64,000 bases of DNA from Ruania halotolerans (GTDB lineage Bacteria; Actinomycetota; Actinomycetes; Actinomycetales; Beutenbergiaceae), in NCBI RefSeq assembly GCF_021049285.1, contig NZ_CP088017.1:434001-498000 (forward strand), in the 5' to 3' direction. A program made the position numbers and the translations under genes. Under the pieces are notes generated by a model, which ran no database searches, had not been told where the DNA came from, and saw nothing but the letters and a program-made list of their open reading frames with translations. Positions 41,596 through 50,637 of this stretch are shown here, in pieces (position 1 is the stretch's first letter; each line of letters begins with the position of its first letter).

Positions 41596-41633
41596 GGTGA
41601 GTGTCGCGAACAGCGGAGAATCCGACACTCACC
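41596..41633. repeat. Intergenic palindrome with 16-base loop (copy B)
   Basis: GGTGAGTGTCG (41596-41606) and its exact complement (41623-41633) flank a 16-base loop containing AGCGGAGAAT, close to GCCGAGAAT in copy A. It lies in the divergent gap between the SRPBCC gene and the amidohydrolase. Confidence 0.7.
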
Positions 41634-41679
41634 ACACCCACGTGAGTCGCCGGAGCCGGACGGGCTCTAGGCTCGCCAG

Positions 41680-43221
41680 GTGAGTGAACCGCCCCTGCTG
41701 CTGCGGCGCGTGCGCCGCCCTGGCAGCGACGACCTGCTGGACGTGCTGATCGCCGACGGGCGCCTCGCCCGGATCGCACCCACCGGTACCGACCTCACGT
41801 CAGCGTCGGCCTCGAGGCGGCTGGAATCGACCGCTCAGCCGATCGACGCCGATGGCGCGGTTCTCATCCCGGGTCTGTGGGACGCACACGTGCACTTCCA
41901 CCAATGGGCGCTGCGCCGCGAGCGCCTCGACCTCAGCCAGGCCGAGGACGCCGGCGCCGTACTTGACGTGGTCCGCTCCCACTCGCGCCAGGATGCCCCA
42001 CTCGTGGGCTATGGCTTCCGGGACGCCACCTGGCCTGAGCCGCCCAGCCAGGCTGGCCTTGACGCCGTCGCCGGTGAACGCCCGGTAGTGCTGATCGCCT
42101 GGGATCTGCACTGTGCGTGGCTGTCTACTGCGGCCGCCCGCTGGCTGGGTGTCCATCCGGACCCTGACGGCGTGGTGCGCGAGGCGGAGTGGTTCGCCGC
42201 CTCCCGCCGCCTGGACGCCGCGACCGACAGCGATGACGTGGGCGCCGCCGGTAGGGCAGCTACCGCTGCCGCGGCGCGAGGCGTGGTCGGCATCGTGGAC
42301 CTCGAGATGGCCGACAACCTCGCCATCTGGCCCGAGCGGATCGCACGTGGAGTCGACACGCTGCGGGTACGAGCGGGCTTCTACCCCGACCGCCTGGACG
42401 CCGTCATCCGCGCCGGGCTGCGCTCCGGTGACGTCCTTGATCGCCTCGGCCTGCTCACCGTGGGCCCGCTGAAAGTGATCGCGGACGGTTCCTTGAACAC
42501 ACGGACGGCGTACTGCCGGGATCCGTATGAGGCCCCCCTGCCCAAGGAGCCTCAGGAGCACGCCAGCACCGACGGCGTCCATGGTCACCTCGAATATGAC
42601 GTCGCCGCCCTCACCCACCTGATCGCCCGCGCCCGGAGCGCGGGCCTGGGCACCGCCGTCCACGCCATCGGGGACGCGGCCGTGACGGCAGCCCTGGACG
42701 CCTACGCAGCCGCACGGCCTACCGCTGGGCAGGTGCCGGGACTGCCGGCCAGCATCGAGCACGCCCAGCTGGTGCACCCCGACGATCTGGACCGGTTCGC
42801 CGAGCTCGGCGTCACGGCCAGCGTGCAGCCCGAACACGCGATGGACGATCGAGACATCGCCGAGGAGTACTGGCCCGGGCGCACCGGCTGGGCCTTCCCC
42901 GTGCGGAGCCTGCTTGATGCGGGCGCACGGGTCAGGTTCGGATCTGACGCCCCCGTCGCGCCCCTGGACCCATGGACGGCGATCGCTGCCGCCGTCACCC
43001 GCAGCCGCGACGGACGCCCGCCGTGGCACCCCGAGCACCGGATCGCCCCTGCCCAGGCGCTCGCGGCCAGCACTGCCACCCGCGGGCTCCTCCGGCCCGG
43101 AGATGTAGCCGACCTCGCGCTCCTGGACGAGGACCCTGTGCGCTGCGACCCCGCCGTCCTGCGCACGATGGGTGTGCGGGGAACCCTTCTGGGCGGCCGC
43201 TGGACGCACAGCGACTGGTGA
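41680..43221 (+). CDS. YtcJ-like metal-dependent amidohydrolase
   Basis: The 513-aa protein is an amidohydrolase-3 type TIM barrel: metal-binding HxH in DAHVHFHQW, a lysine/Asp strand GPLKVIADGSLNT, HAIGDAAV, SIEHAQLV and FGSDAPV carrying the remaining ligands, and a C-terminal beta-sandwich. YtcJ relatives hydrolyse formamide-like or cyclic amide substrates; the actual one is unknown. The start is a GTG. It is monocistronic. Confidence 0.88.
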   Translation: MSEPPLLLRRVRRPGSDDLLDVLIADGRLARIAPTGTDLTSASASRRLESTAQPIDADGAVLIPGLWDAHVHFHQWALRRERLDLSQAEDAGAVLDVVRSHSRQDAPLVGYGFRDATWPEPPSQAGLDAVAGERPVVLIAWDLHCAWLSTAAARWLGVHPDPDGVVREAEWFAASRRLDAATDSDDVGAAGRAATAAAARGVVGIVDLEMADNLAIWPERIARGVDTLRVRAGFYPDRLDAVIRAGLRSGDVLDRLGLLTVGPLKVIADGSLNTRTAYCRDPYEAPLPKEPQEHASTDGVHGHLEYDVAALTHLIARARSAGLGTAVHAIGDAAVTAALDAYAAARPTAGQVPGLPASIEHAQLVHPDDLDRFAELGVTASVQPEHAMDDRDIAEEYWPGRTGWAFPVRSLLDAGARVRFGSDAPVAPLDPWTAIAAAVTRSRDGRPPWHPEHRIAPAQALAASTATRGLLRPGDVADLALLDEDPVRCDPAVLRTMGVRGTLLGGRWTHSDW

Positions 43222-43305
43222 GGTTCGCCGTCGGCGGTTGAGACGCTCCGACCTGCACCGGCGGGTCTGGCTACGGTGGAGCGCACTGCTGTGCGGGAGG
43301 GAGCA

Positions 43306-43848
43306 ATGAACGATCTGCTGTTGATCACGCCGACCCAGGCGCTCGCCGTCGTGCTCGGGACAGTGGGCATGTACGTGGCGATGGTGCTGCTGGTGAAGCT
43401 GATGGGCCAGCGCATGCTGGCCACCATGTCCAGTTACGATCTCGCCGCCGTGGTGGCCTTCGGTGCCGTGATCGGGCGCGCCAGCCTGGGGGAGTTCCCG
43501 CGCCTGGCCGCCGGGATCGTGGCACTGGCCACCCTGATCGTGCTGCAGGCGGTGGCCGGCCTGGTGCGTACGCATCGGATCGGCCGGCAGGCGATCGCCG
43601 TGCCGCCGGTACTCCTCATGGCCGGGGCCACCGTGCTGGAGGAGAACATGCGGCGCTGCCACGTGGTCGATGCCGAGCTGGCCTCACGACTGAGGCAGGC
43701 CGGGGTGCGGCACCGCAACGAGGTGGCAGCCGTGATCTTCGAACCCTCGGGGGCCATCAGCGTGCTGCGCCGCGGCGACGGGATCGAGCCCGAGCTGCTC
43801 GACGGCGTCCGGGGTGCCGAGGAGATCCCGCCCGAGCTCCTTCGATAG
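43306..43848 (+). CDS. DUF421/YetF-like membrane protein
   Basis: The 180-aa protein has three N-terminal membrane helices (about 5-85) followed by a soluble YetF domain (RQAIAVPPVLLMAGATVLEENMRR, VIFEPSGAISVLRRGDG). GGGAGGGA precedes the ATG by three bases. Function is unknown; relatives are linked to spore or envelope stress. Confidence 0.85.
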   Translation: MNDLLLITPTQALAVVLGTVGMYVAMVLLVKLMGQRMLATMSSYDLAAVVAFGAVIGRASLGEFPRLAAGIVALATLIVLQAVAGLVRTHRIGRQAIAVPPVLLMAGATVLEENMRRCHVVDAELASRLRQAGVRHRNEVAAVIFEPSGAISVLRRGDGIEPELLDGVRGAEEIPPELLR

Positions 43849-44013
43849 GCGCGTCTGGCCCAACGGCTGTTCACGAACCGATCGGGCGGAGGTATCCGCG
43901 CGGTCAAGAGATGTTCACCTGCCGCTGTTGGGGTGGTTCTCGTCCCCGTCTGGCAGGTCCTGGACGGCGCACGTCTGTTTGGTGCGCCGGCAGGTTCGAG
44001 AGCAAAGGTCGTC

Positions 44014-47000
44014 ATGCCCTCCGCACACCCTCGCACCTTCGTGCGCTCTACGTCTCGTCGCCGGCCCGCGCGGCTGATCGCGTCCGCCCTGTCCACCGCA
44101 CTCGTGGCTGGGCTCGCCGCGGCCGCCATCGCGACACCGGCAGCGGCGGACGATATCGCCCCGTTCGACGCGGTCGACCCGTTCATCGGCACCGAACTCG
44201 ACCTGAGCGAGAACAAGAGCAACGACGCCTACGGCAACACCTTCCCCAGCGGGGCATTGCCGTTCGGGATGGTCCAGCCCAGCCCGACGACGTACAACAC
44301 CGATCCAGATGCGCATGATCTGGTCCGGGACAAGGGTGGTTACGAGTACACCGCGGACCAGATCCGCGGCTTCGGCATGACCCGCTACTCGGGTACGGGC
44401 TGTCACGAGCGCTTCGGTGGCTACGAGTTCCCCACCACGCCGTATGCGGGTGCGCTCGACGAGGGTGTTCTCCCGGTCAGCCCGGCCGTGGACCACCGCA
44501 GCTACTTCCTCGACTTCAGCCACGACAATGAGGTGGCGCAGCCGGGCTACTACTCGGTCGAGACCGATAACGGCGTGCTCAGCGAACTGAGCTCGACCAC
44601 ACGGACCGCCGTCAGTCGCTACACCTTCGATGAGAACGGTGACAGCGCGACCCTTCTCCTTGACGCATCCGGGGCCAACAATCGGATTCACGACGTCGTG
44701 ATCGACATCGACCCGGAGAACCAGACAGTCAGCGGCTGGACCTACGGGGCCGATGTCTGCGACGACGGCACCCACTACCGTGCCTACTTCTCCACCACGT
44801 ACGACCAGCCGTTCGAGTCCTGGGGCATCTGGGACGGGGCAGAGATGACCGCGGAGGGCACCGCTGCCGAGCGGGTCACCGGCGATGAGGGAGTCGACTT
44901 CCGGCACCAGGTCGGCGGCTGGGTCACTTTCGCCGACGGCGCCGAGGTCACTGCTCGCACTGGCTTCAGCTACGTGAGCGCCGAGAACGCGGCCGAGAAC
45001 CGCGAGGTCGAGGCCGAAGATCTGAGCTTCGACGAGATCCGCTCCCAGGCGCAGGCCGCCTGGGAGGACGCCCTCGGCCTGATCGACGCCACCGGTGGCG
45101 CCGAGGATCAGCGCGTCCAGCTGTACACGGCGCTCTATCACGCACTGCTGCACCCCAATATCCATCAGGACGTCAATGGTGAGTACCGCGGCAAGGACGA
45201 CGAGATCCACACCGTCGAGGCCGGCCGGAACCACTACAAGATCTTCGCCGGCGGCGGCTGGGACATGGTCCGCAGCCACGCCCAGCTCCTCGCGATGCTC
45301 TACCCCGAGGTGGCCGACGACATCAATCAGACGATCGTGGACCAGGTGGAGCAGCGGGGGTCCTGGGAGGCCTTCCGCGGGGTGGACAGCTACCAGAATC
45401 TGATCAGCACCCTCGACGCCTTCGGCGCCACCGACTACGACCGTGAGGCTGTACTCGCTTCCATCGTGGAGAGCCAGGGACTGCCATCCGAGGACTCCAG
45501 CCGCTTCCACGCCTTCCAGTACTTCGCCACCGGCATGATCGAGAACGGCAAGGGTGGAGACGCGACTTCTCGCATTCTCGACCACGCCCTCACCGACTTC
45601 TCCGTGGCACAGCTGGCCGCACGCCTTGGCGACGAGGACGCCTATCAGACCTTCATGGCCCGGGCACAGAACTGGCGGATGGTGTTCGACCCCGAGACGC
45701 AGGAGATCCGGCCACGCTCGCGCAACAGTTTCGACCGCGGCTTCAACCTGCAAGAGCGCGGCAACCAGTTCCACCAGTCCACCGGCCACCAGTGGAACTG
45801 GCATGTGCAGCACAACCTGGGCACGCTCATTGAGATGCGCGGCGGCGCTGAGGCATCGGAGGTCGTGCTCGACCGGCTCATGACTGACCTCGACGCCGGT
45901 GCCTACGACCAGTCCGGGAACTATCTCTCGAACCAGCCCGCACTGAGCACGCCCTGGGTCTATCACTGGCTCGGTAAGCCGCACGAGACCACGGACGTGC
46001 TGTACCGGGCGATGGACGAGATGTACGGAACCGACCCTGCCGGCCTGCCCGGCAACGACGATCAGGGCTCGCTCAGTTCCTGGGCCGTATTCGCCCAGCT
46101 CGGCATCTACCCGGCGATCTACGGGACCGCGAACCTCCTGGTGACCGCGCCGATGTTCGATGCCGTCACGATCACCAGCGCCGATTCCGACCGGGTCTAC
46201 CAGCTCGACGCTCCGGGCGTCTCCGACGGCGCCCGCTACACCACGGGCCTGAGCGTGAACGGCACGGAGCAGACCGCCTCCTGGGTGGGGGAGGACTTCG
46301 CACGCGACGGCGGCACGCTCGCCTTCGAGATGTCCGCCACCCCGGGTGACTGGGGCAGCGGCGAGGGCGATGCCCCGCCGTCCTACACCGACGGAACCGA
46401 CGCCCGCAACAACGCCGGCACCGTCCCGCACGGCGCCGCGAACATGGGGTCGATGGACCTCAGCGACTGGGCGTTCTCCCGGGACGGACTGGCCGCCGAG
46501 GGTGCCGAGCCGGGTGGGCAGCTCCCGCATCCCGACCACGAAAGCCTCGTCTTCACCTGGCCCGAGACCGAACCCGGTGAGCCGGACAACTGGATTCCGC
46601 ACGGTCAGCGGGTGGAGGTCGAACCGCAGCAGGCGGCGACCGTCTCCTTCCTCGGCCTGGCCACGAACGGCCCGTCCGAGGGCGATGCCACGGTGGTCTA
46701 CACCGATGGCTCCACCCAGGAGGTGCCGGTCTTCCTGACCGACTGGGCGCAGAGCCCCGGTGGCGGCAACGCCACCGTCTTCGAGGTCGGTAACAGGGTG
46801 AACCGCAACGGAGGCATCGGCAGTGGCACTTTCCGGGTGTTCGCCACTCGCCCGGCGGCCATCGATCCGGACAAGACAGTCGAGGCCGTGACCCTGCCGG
46901 GTGCCGATCATGGCGGCCTGATGCACATCTTCGACGTCGCACTCTCACCGGAGGCGTGGACGGATCCGAATGCGCCGCTCGGTGATCCCGAGCGGGTCGT

Positions 47001-49593
47001 GCTCAACCCGAGCGCGGACCCGTCGAGTTCGCAGTATGTGACGTGGCGCTCGCGCAGCCAGAACCCGCTCACGGGTTCGGTCGAGGTGCGCCCGGCTGAC
47101 GGCGGCGAGACGCAGACGGTGACCGCGGAGCAGAAGCCCGAACGTTCCGTGGGCGGCTACCCGGCCCGGAGCCACAGTGCGCTGCTAGACGGGTTAGAGC
47201 CGGACACCGCCTACGAGTACCGGGTGGCCTCGGGAGATCGATGGAGCGAGTGGTTCACCTTCACCACTGCCGCCGAGTCCTTCGAGCCGTACACCTTCCT
47301 CTACTTCGGTGATGCGCAGAACGGCATCCCGACGATCTTCCCGCGTGCGATCGAGGCGGCGACGACCGAGCACCCGGATGCCGAGCTCGGCCTTTACGCC
47401 GGGGACCTGATCGACCACGCGCCGAACGATCAGCAGTGGACCGACTGGTTCGACGCGACGGAGCCACTGCGCACCGATCGTCAGGTACTGACCACGCTCG
47501 GCAACCACGAGATCGGCGGCCAGCCGTTCATCGAGAACTTCACGGACAGCTTCGAGTACGACGCCAACGGTCCGATTCCCGCCGATGCGCGTGAGTACGC
47601 GTCCACCCACGGTGAGCACCTGGCCGAGGTGCTCAAGGACACGGTCTACACCACGGATTACCAGGGCGTGCGGTACATCACGCTGAACGCCAACCACGAT
47701 GACATCTGCCCGATCTCGCGCCCTGCGGGGCAGCCGGACGACTGCGAAGTGAACCGGCAGGCCTGGTTCACGGCGCAGGCGCACTGGCTGGAGCGAGTGA
47801 TCCAGGAGAACCCGCACCACTGGACCGTGGTGCTGGCCCACCAGCCCATCTTCTCTGTCGGGGTCTCCGGCGGTGGCCTGCGCGACGAAGTGATGTACCG
47901 CGAGCACATCGTTCCCGTGCTGGAACGCAATGACGTGGACCTGGTGCTTCAGGGGCACGACCACACCTATGGTCGCGGCGTCCACAACGACTCCCGTACC
48001 GACACCGACGGCGTGAGCGCCGGACCGGTGTACGTGGTCGCCAACGCGGGCGAGAAGATGTACGACCTGCCCTCCGATGAGGACAACCGCTGGACGCAGA
48101 ACAACGCCGACCTGCAGGTCAGGGTCCAGGATGTGGCGACGTACCAGTCCATCCAGGTCGAGGAGAACACGCTGACCTACGAGTCGGTCGCCACGTGGGT
48201 CGCACCCCGGGGCGCGGACGGACCGGTCCAGGAAGGAGACACGGTCGATTCGTTCACTGTCACGAAGTACGAGGACGGGACCACGTGGGTCACCGATGAG
48301 GGCGTGGACGTGCCGGGCCCGGACGAGCCGGCACAGAACCTCCCGCTGCCCACGCCGGACCCCTTCGACGCCGACACCTACGGAGAGGTTGCCTGGGAGG
48401 ACGACTTCTCCGAGGACCGGCTCGAGGAGTACACCGTCTATGACGCGGGCTCGGAGCCTGCGGCCGACGTCTCGGTCGACACCGATGCAGGCCTGCTGAC
48501 GACCTCCGCCGACGATCGGGCGTGGACGCAGCTCGCGCTGCCGGCGGAGGCGGGCGAGCAGTTCGCCCTCGTGGTCGAGCCCGGAACCTTCCTCGGCTCC
48601 GGTGTGGACGAGGACAGCCTCTTCCTGGGCCTGACTGCCGGCCCGGACGAGCGGGTGCACTCCTGGTACAACCACAGCCGGGGCGAGCACGGGATCGACG
48701 TGCGGCTCGGCGGCGGCAACGACCAGCTAGCGGCCGGACCTGGCCGTCCCTATCCACTCACGTGGGAGCCCGGCGACCGGTTCGCCGTCCGGGTCGATCA
48801 CGGCGAGCTGACGGTCTGGCTTGAGCAGGACGAGGAGTGGGAGCTGATCCGGCGCGGTCTGCTCGACCTCACGATCGATGCCGAGGCCTACTCCGAGTGG
48901 GCTCCGTCCGTGGCGCTGCGCCAGGATGGTGGCGAGATGAGCCTGGACCGGATCACGCTGCTGCAGCCCTCGGACGAGACCGACCCGACCGATCCGACTG
49001 ATCCGACCGATCCCACGGACCCGACGGACCCGACTGATCCGACCGATCCGACGGACCCGACCGATCCGACAGACCCGACTGACCCGACAGACCCGACTGA
49101 CCCGGATGACGGCGATGAGCCGGGGGCCGGCGGTCCGTCCGAACAGGATCTTGTTGACGACCTGTTCGGCGCCATCGAGGCCCCGGCCACGATCGTGCGT
49201 GGTGCGGACTTCACGGTGACGGTGGGCGAGGCGCATACCGGTGCGGACGTTGCGGCGTACCTGTTCTCGGACCCGGCCGCACTCGGAACTGCCACAGTGG
49301 GCCAGGACGGGACCGCCGTGTTCATGGTGCCGGCGGATGTGTCACTGGGGGAGCACCGGCTCGCCGTCTATGGCGCCGACGGCGGTCTGATCGGCTGGGC
49401 GGTGACCACCGTCGTGGACCCCGCTGCTGACGCGGAGGATCCGGTCGACGAGAACGACTCGGGCCTGCCGCTTCCCTCCACCGGTACCGAGCTCGCCAGT
49501 GTCCTCGGCGCGGTGCTGCTCCTCCTCGTTGCCGGGGCCGCCCTCCTGGTGTGGCGCCGCCGCGGCATGGGCTCGGTGATCCGGCGCGGCTGA
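44014..49593 (+). CDS. Cell-wall-anchored GH92 mannosidase-metallophosphoesterase fusion
   Basis: The 1,859-aa protein has a signal peptide cut after A43-A-A45. Residues about 47-760 are a GH92 module (VDPFIGT, YGNTFPSGALPFGMVQPSP, GGGWDMVRSH, GNDDQGSLSSWAVF with D682/D683 as base region). About 778-982 is a linked beta module. About 985-1085 is a purple-acid-phosphatase-type Fn3 domain, and about 1090-1400 a metallophosphoesterase with D1100, GD1131, GNHE (1163-1166), H1276 and GHDH (1314-1317). A concanavalin-like module, 14 TDP repeats (1656-1697), an Ig-like domain and the sortase signal LPSTG (1820-1824) with membrane helix and basic tail follow. At the GH92 acid position (family EGNxWQY) the sequence is STGHQWNW, with Thr590 for Glu. 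GH92 enzymes that uncap mannosyl-1-phosphate-6-mannose do not need a strong acid, which fits the fused phosphatase. Confidence 0.9.
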   Translation: MPSAHPRTFVRSTSRRRPARLIASALSTALVAGLAAAAIATPAAADDIAPFDAVDPFIGTELDLSENKSNDAYGNTFPSGALPFGMVQPSPTTYNTDPDAHDLVRDKGGYEYTADQIRGFGMTRYSGTGCHERFGGYEFPTTPYAGALDEGVLPVSPAVDHRSYFLDFSHDNEVAQPGYYSVETDNGVLSELSSTTRTAVSRYTFDENGDSATLLLDASGANNRIHDVVIDIDPENQTVSGWTYGADVCDDGTHYRAYFSTTYDQPFESWGIWDGAEMTAEGTAAERVTGDEGVDFRHQVGGWVTFADGAEVTARTGFSYVSAENAAENREVEAEDLSFDEIRSQAQAAWEDALGLIDATGGAEDQRVQLYTALYHALLHPNIHQDVNGEYRGKDDEIHTVEAGRNHYKIFAGGGWDMVRSHAQLLAMLYPEVADDINQTIVDQVEQRGSWEAFRGVDSYQNLISTLDAFGATDYDREAVLASIVESQGLPSEDSSRFHAFQYFATGMIENGKGGDATSRILDHALTDFSVAQLAARLGDEDAYQTFMARAQNWRMVFDPETQEIRPRSRNSFDRGFNLQERGNQFHQSTGHQWNWHVQHNLGTLIEMRGGAEASEVVLDRLMTDLDAGAYDQSGNYLSNQPALSTPWVYHWLGKPHETTDVLYRAMDEMYGTDPAGLPGNDDQGSLSSWAVFAQLGIYPAIYGTANLLVTAPMFDAVTITSADSDRVYQLDAPGVSDGARYTTGLSVNGTEQTASWVGEDFARDGGTLAFEMSATPGDWGSGEGDAPPSYTDGTDARNNAGTVPHGAANMGSMDLSDWAFSRDGLAAEGAEPGGQLPHPDHESLVFTWPETEPGEPDNWIPHGQRVEVEPQQAATVSFLGLATNGPSEGDATVVYTDGSTQEVPVFLTDWAQSPGGGNATVFEVGNRVNRNGGIGSGTFRVFATRPAAIDPDKTVEAVTLPGADHGGLMHIFDVALSPEAWTDPNAPLGDPERVVLNPSADPSSSQYVTWRSRSQNPLTGSVEVRPADGGETQTVTAEQKPERSVGGYPARSHSALLDGLEPDTAYEYRVASGDRWSEWFTFTTAAESFEPYTFLYFGDAQNGIPTIFPRAIEAATTEHPDAELGLYAGDLIDHAPNDQQWTDWFDATEPLRTDRQVLTTLGNHEIGGQPFIENFTDSFEYDANGPIPADAREYASTHGEHLAEVLKDTVYTTDYQGVRYITLNANHDDICPISRPAGQPDDCEVNRQAWFTAQAHWLERVIQENPHHWTVVLAHQPIFSVGVSGGGLRDEVMYREHIVPVLERNDVDLVLQGHDHTYGRGVHNDSRTDTDGVSAGPVYVVANAGEKMYDLPSDEDNRWTQNNADLQVRVQDVATYQSIQVEENTLTYESVATWVAPRGADGPVQEGDTVDSFTVTKYEDGTTWVTDEGVDVPGPDEPAQNLPLPTPDPFDADTYGEVAWEDDFSEDRLEEYTVYDAGSEPAADVSVDTDAGLLTTSADDRAWTQLALPAEAGEQFALVVEPGTFLGSGVDEDSLFLGLTAGPDERVHSWYNHSRGEHGIDVRLGGGNDQLAAGPGRPYPLTWEPGDRFAVRVDHGELTVWLEQDEEWELIRRGLLDLTIDAEAYSEWAPSVALRQDGGEMSLDRITLLQPSDETDPTDPTDPTDPTDPTDPTDPTDPTDPTDPTDPTDPTDPTDPDDGDEPGAGGPSEQDLVDDLFGAIEAPATIVRGADFTVTVGEAHTGADVAAYLFSDPAALGTATVGQDGTAVFMVPADVSLGEHRLAVYGADGGLIGWAVTTVVDPAADAEDPVDENDSGLPLPSTGTELASVLGAVLLLLVAGAALLVWRRRGMGSVIRRG
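48979..49104 (+). repeat. 14 tandem TDP codon triplets (linker)
   Basis: Fourteen in-frame 9-bp units encode Thr-Asp-Pro, with silent variation at third positions. They form a rigid acidic spacer between the enzymatic modules and the wall anchor. Number of units is likely variable between strains. Confidence 0.95.
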
Positions 49594-49598
49594 ACCTG

Positions 49599-49634
49599 CG
49601 AGGGGCACCGGTGCAGCTGTGCCGGTGCCCCTCG
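49599..49634. terminator. Hairpin terminator after the GH92 fusion gene
   Basis: A perfect 13-bp stem (CGAGGGGCACCGG with its complement) and a 10-base loop begin six bases after the stop codon. There is no U-tract. Confidence 0.8.
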
Positions 49635-49666
49635 GAGTGGACCGATGGCGGGCTAGGCTCAGTGAT

Positions 49667-50530
49667 ATGAGTAGGCGCATCCGACCGGTCTGGCTCGCCC
49701 TCACGGCGGCGGCAGTACTACTGCCGTCCGTCGCCGGATGCAGCGTGATCGGCCTGGAACCGACCGAACCGCTCGCCTGCGAAGGGGAGAGCGCCCCCAC
49801 GACGGCGCCCGGTGAGGCCGGTGTATTGCTCACGGTGGCCGAGGGCACGAGCGCCTGGGACCTGGTGACCGTCGTCTACGCCGACGGCGTGGTGGTGCGC
49901 GCCGCAGGGGGCTCCAGTGCCGCCGATGTGGAGGCAGCTGAGGCAGCGGCGTCGTCGGCGTCGGGCAGTTCCGACCAGTCCACGGACAGTGCAGCGAGTT
50001 CTGGGGATCCCGCGAGCCCGTGGACCACAGGATATCTGCTGCCCTGTGCAGTGGCGGAGCTGCGTGAGCGTGCGGAGAGCTCCCTCTTCGGTAGCCCCGA
50101 GTTCGGGCGTGTGGGGGTGCCCGACCAAGAGTGGACCTACTTCCGGTATGACAACGGCATCTCGTCGGCCTCGGCCGAGGTTCATGCGTACGGTCTTGGT
50201 CTCACCGAGGGGCTCGAGTGGTCTGAGCGCCGCGCGCGGGACGATCTTGACGCTCTCACCGAGGTGTTGCGGGTCAATCTGGTGCTGACCGATGAGCCAG
50301 TTCCGGTCGCCGCCGTGCAGGTGGACGGCGAGATGCCCGAGGGGGCGCAGTTGCCCTCCACCTGGCCGGGTCCCCCGGCCACCGAGCTACTCGGCGACGA
50401 CGGCTGCGGTGTGGTCGCCGAGGACGGTGCGATCAAGGCATGGGCCTACGCCCTCACGGACGGCCTCGGGGACGCCGGAGCGGAGCTGCACGCGCGTGCC
50501 CTCCCGCCGGGTGTCACCGGTTGCGAGTGA
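49667..50530 (+). CDS. Predicted lipoprotein, unknown function
   Basis: The 287-aa protein has a basic start, a hydrophobic stretch and the lipobox SVAGC with Cys25 as lipid site. The body shows no domain that I recognise; a Ser/Ala-rich stretch (about 80-115) links two beta-rich parts, and two later cysteines (in LPCAVAEL and GDDGCGVV) may pair. ATG 49667 is chosen because it starts the signal; a GTG at 49619 lies in the terminator. Confidence 0.75.
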   Translation: MSRRIRPVWLALTAAAVLLPSVAGCSVIGLEPTEPLACEGESAPTTAPGEAGVLLTVAEGTSAWDLVTVVYADGVVVRAAGGSSAADVEAAEAAASSASGSSDQSTDSAASSGDPASPWTTGYLLPCAVAELRERAESSLFGSPEFGRVGVPDQEWTYFRYDNGISSASAEVHAYGLGLTEGLEWSERRARDDLDALTEVLRVNLVLTDEPVPVAAVQVDGEMPEGAQLPSTWPGPPATELLGDDGCGVVAEDGAIKAWAYALTDGLGDAGAELHARALPPGVTGCE

Positions 50531-50637
50531 GCGCGAACACACGGGCACCCCTGCCCATAGGCGCGGCGCAATGGCGGCCATACCCTCAGATCAACCGTTG
50601 AGCGCCGGGCCAGACCTGGCAGAGGGAGAGAACACCG

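Noticed and set aside
43915-46926. Very long open frame (about 1,000 codons) on the minus strand opposite the GH92 fusion gene
   Set aside because: Mirror frame of a high-GC gene; no ribosome-binding site, low-complexity V/G/R-rich product, no recognisable domain.
47194-48690. Nearly 500-codon open frame on the minus strand within the same gene
   Set aside because: Same reason: shadow of the metallophosphoesterase coding strand.
48979-49104. Possible CRISPR-like or satellite repeat
   Set aside because: It is a 9-bp in-frame codon repeat inside a gene, with no spacers.
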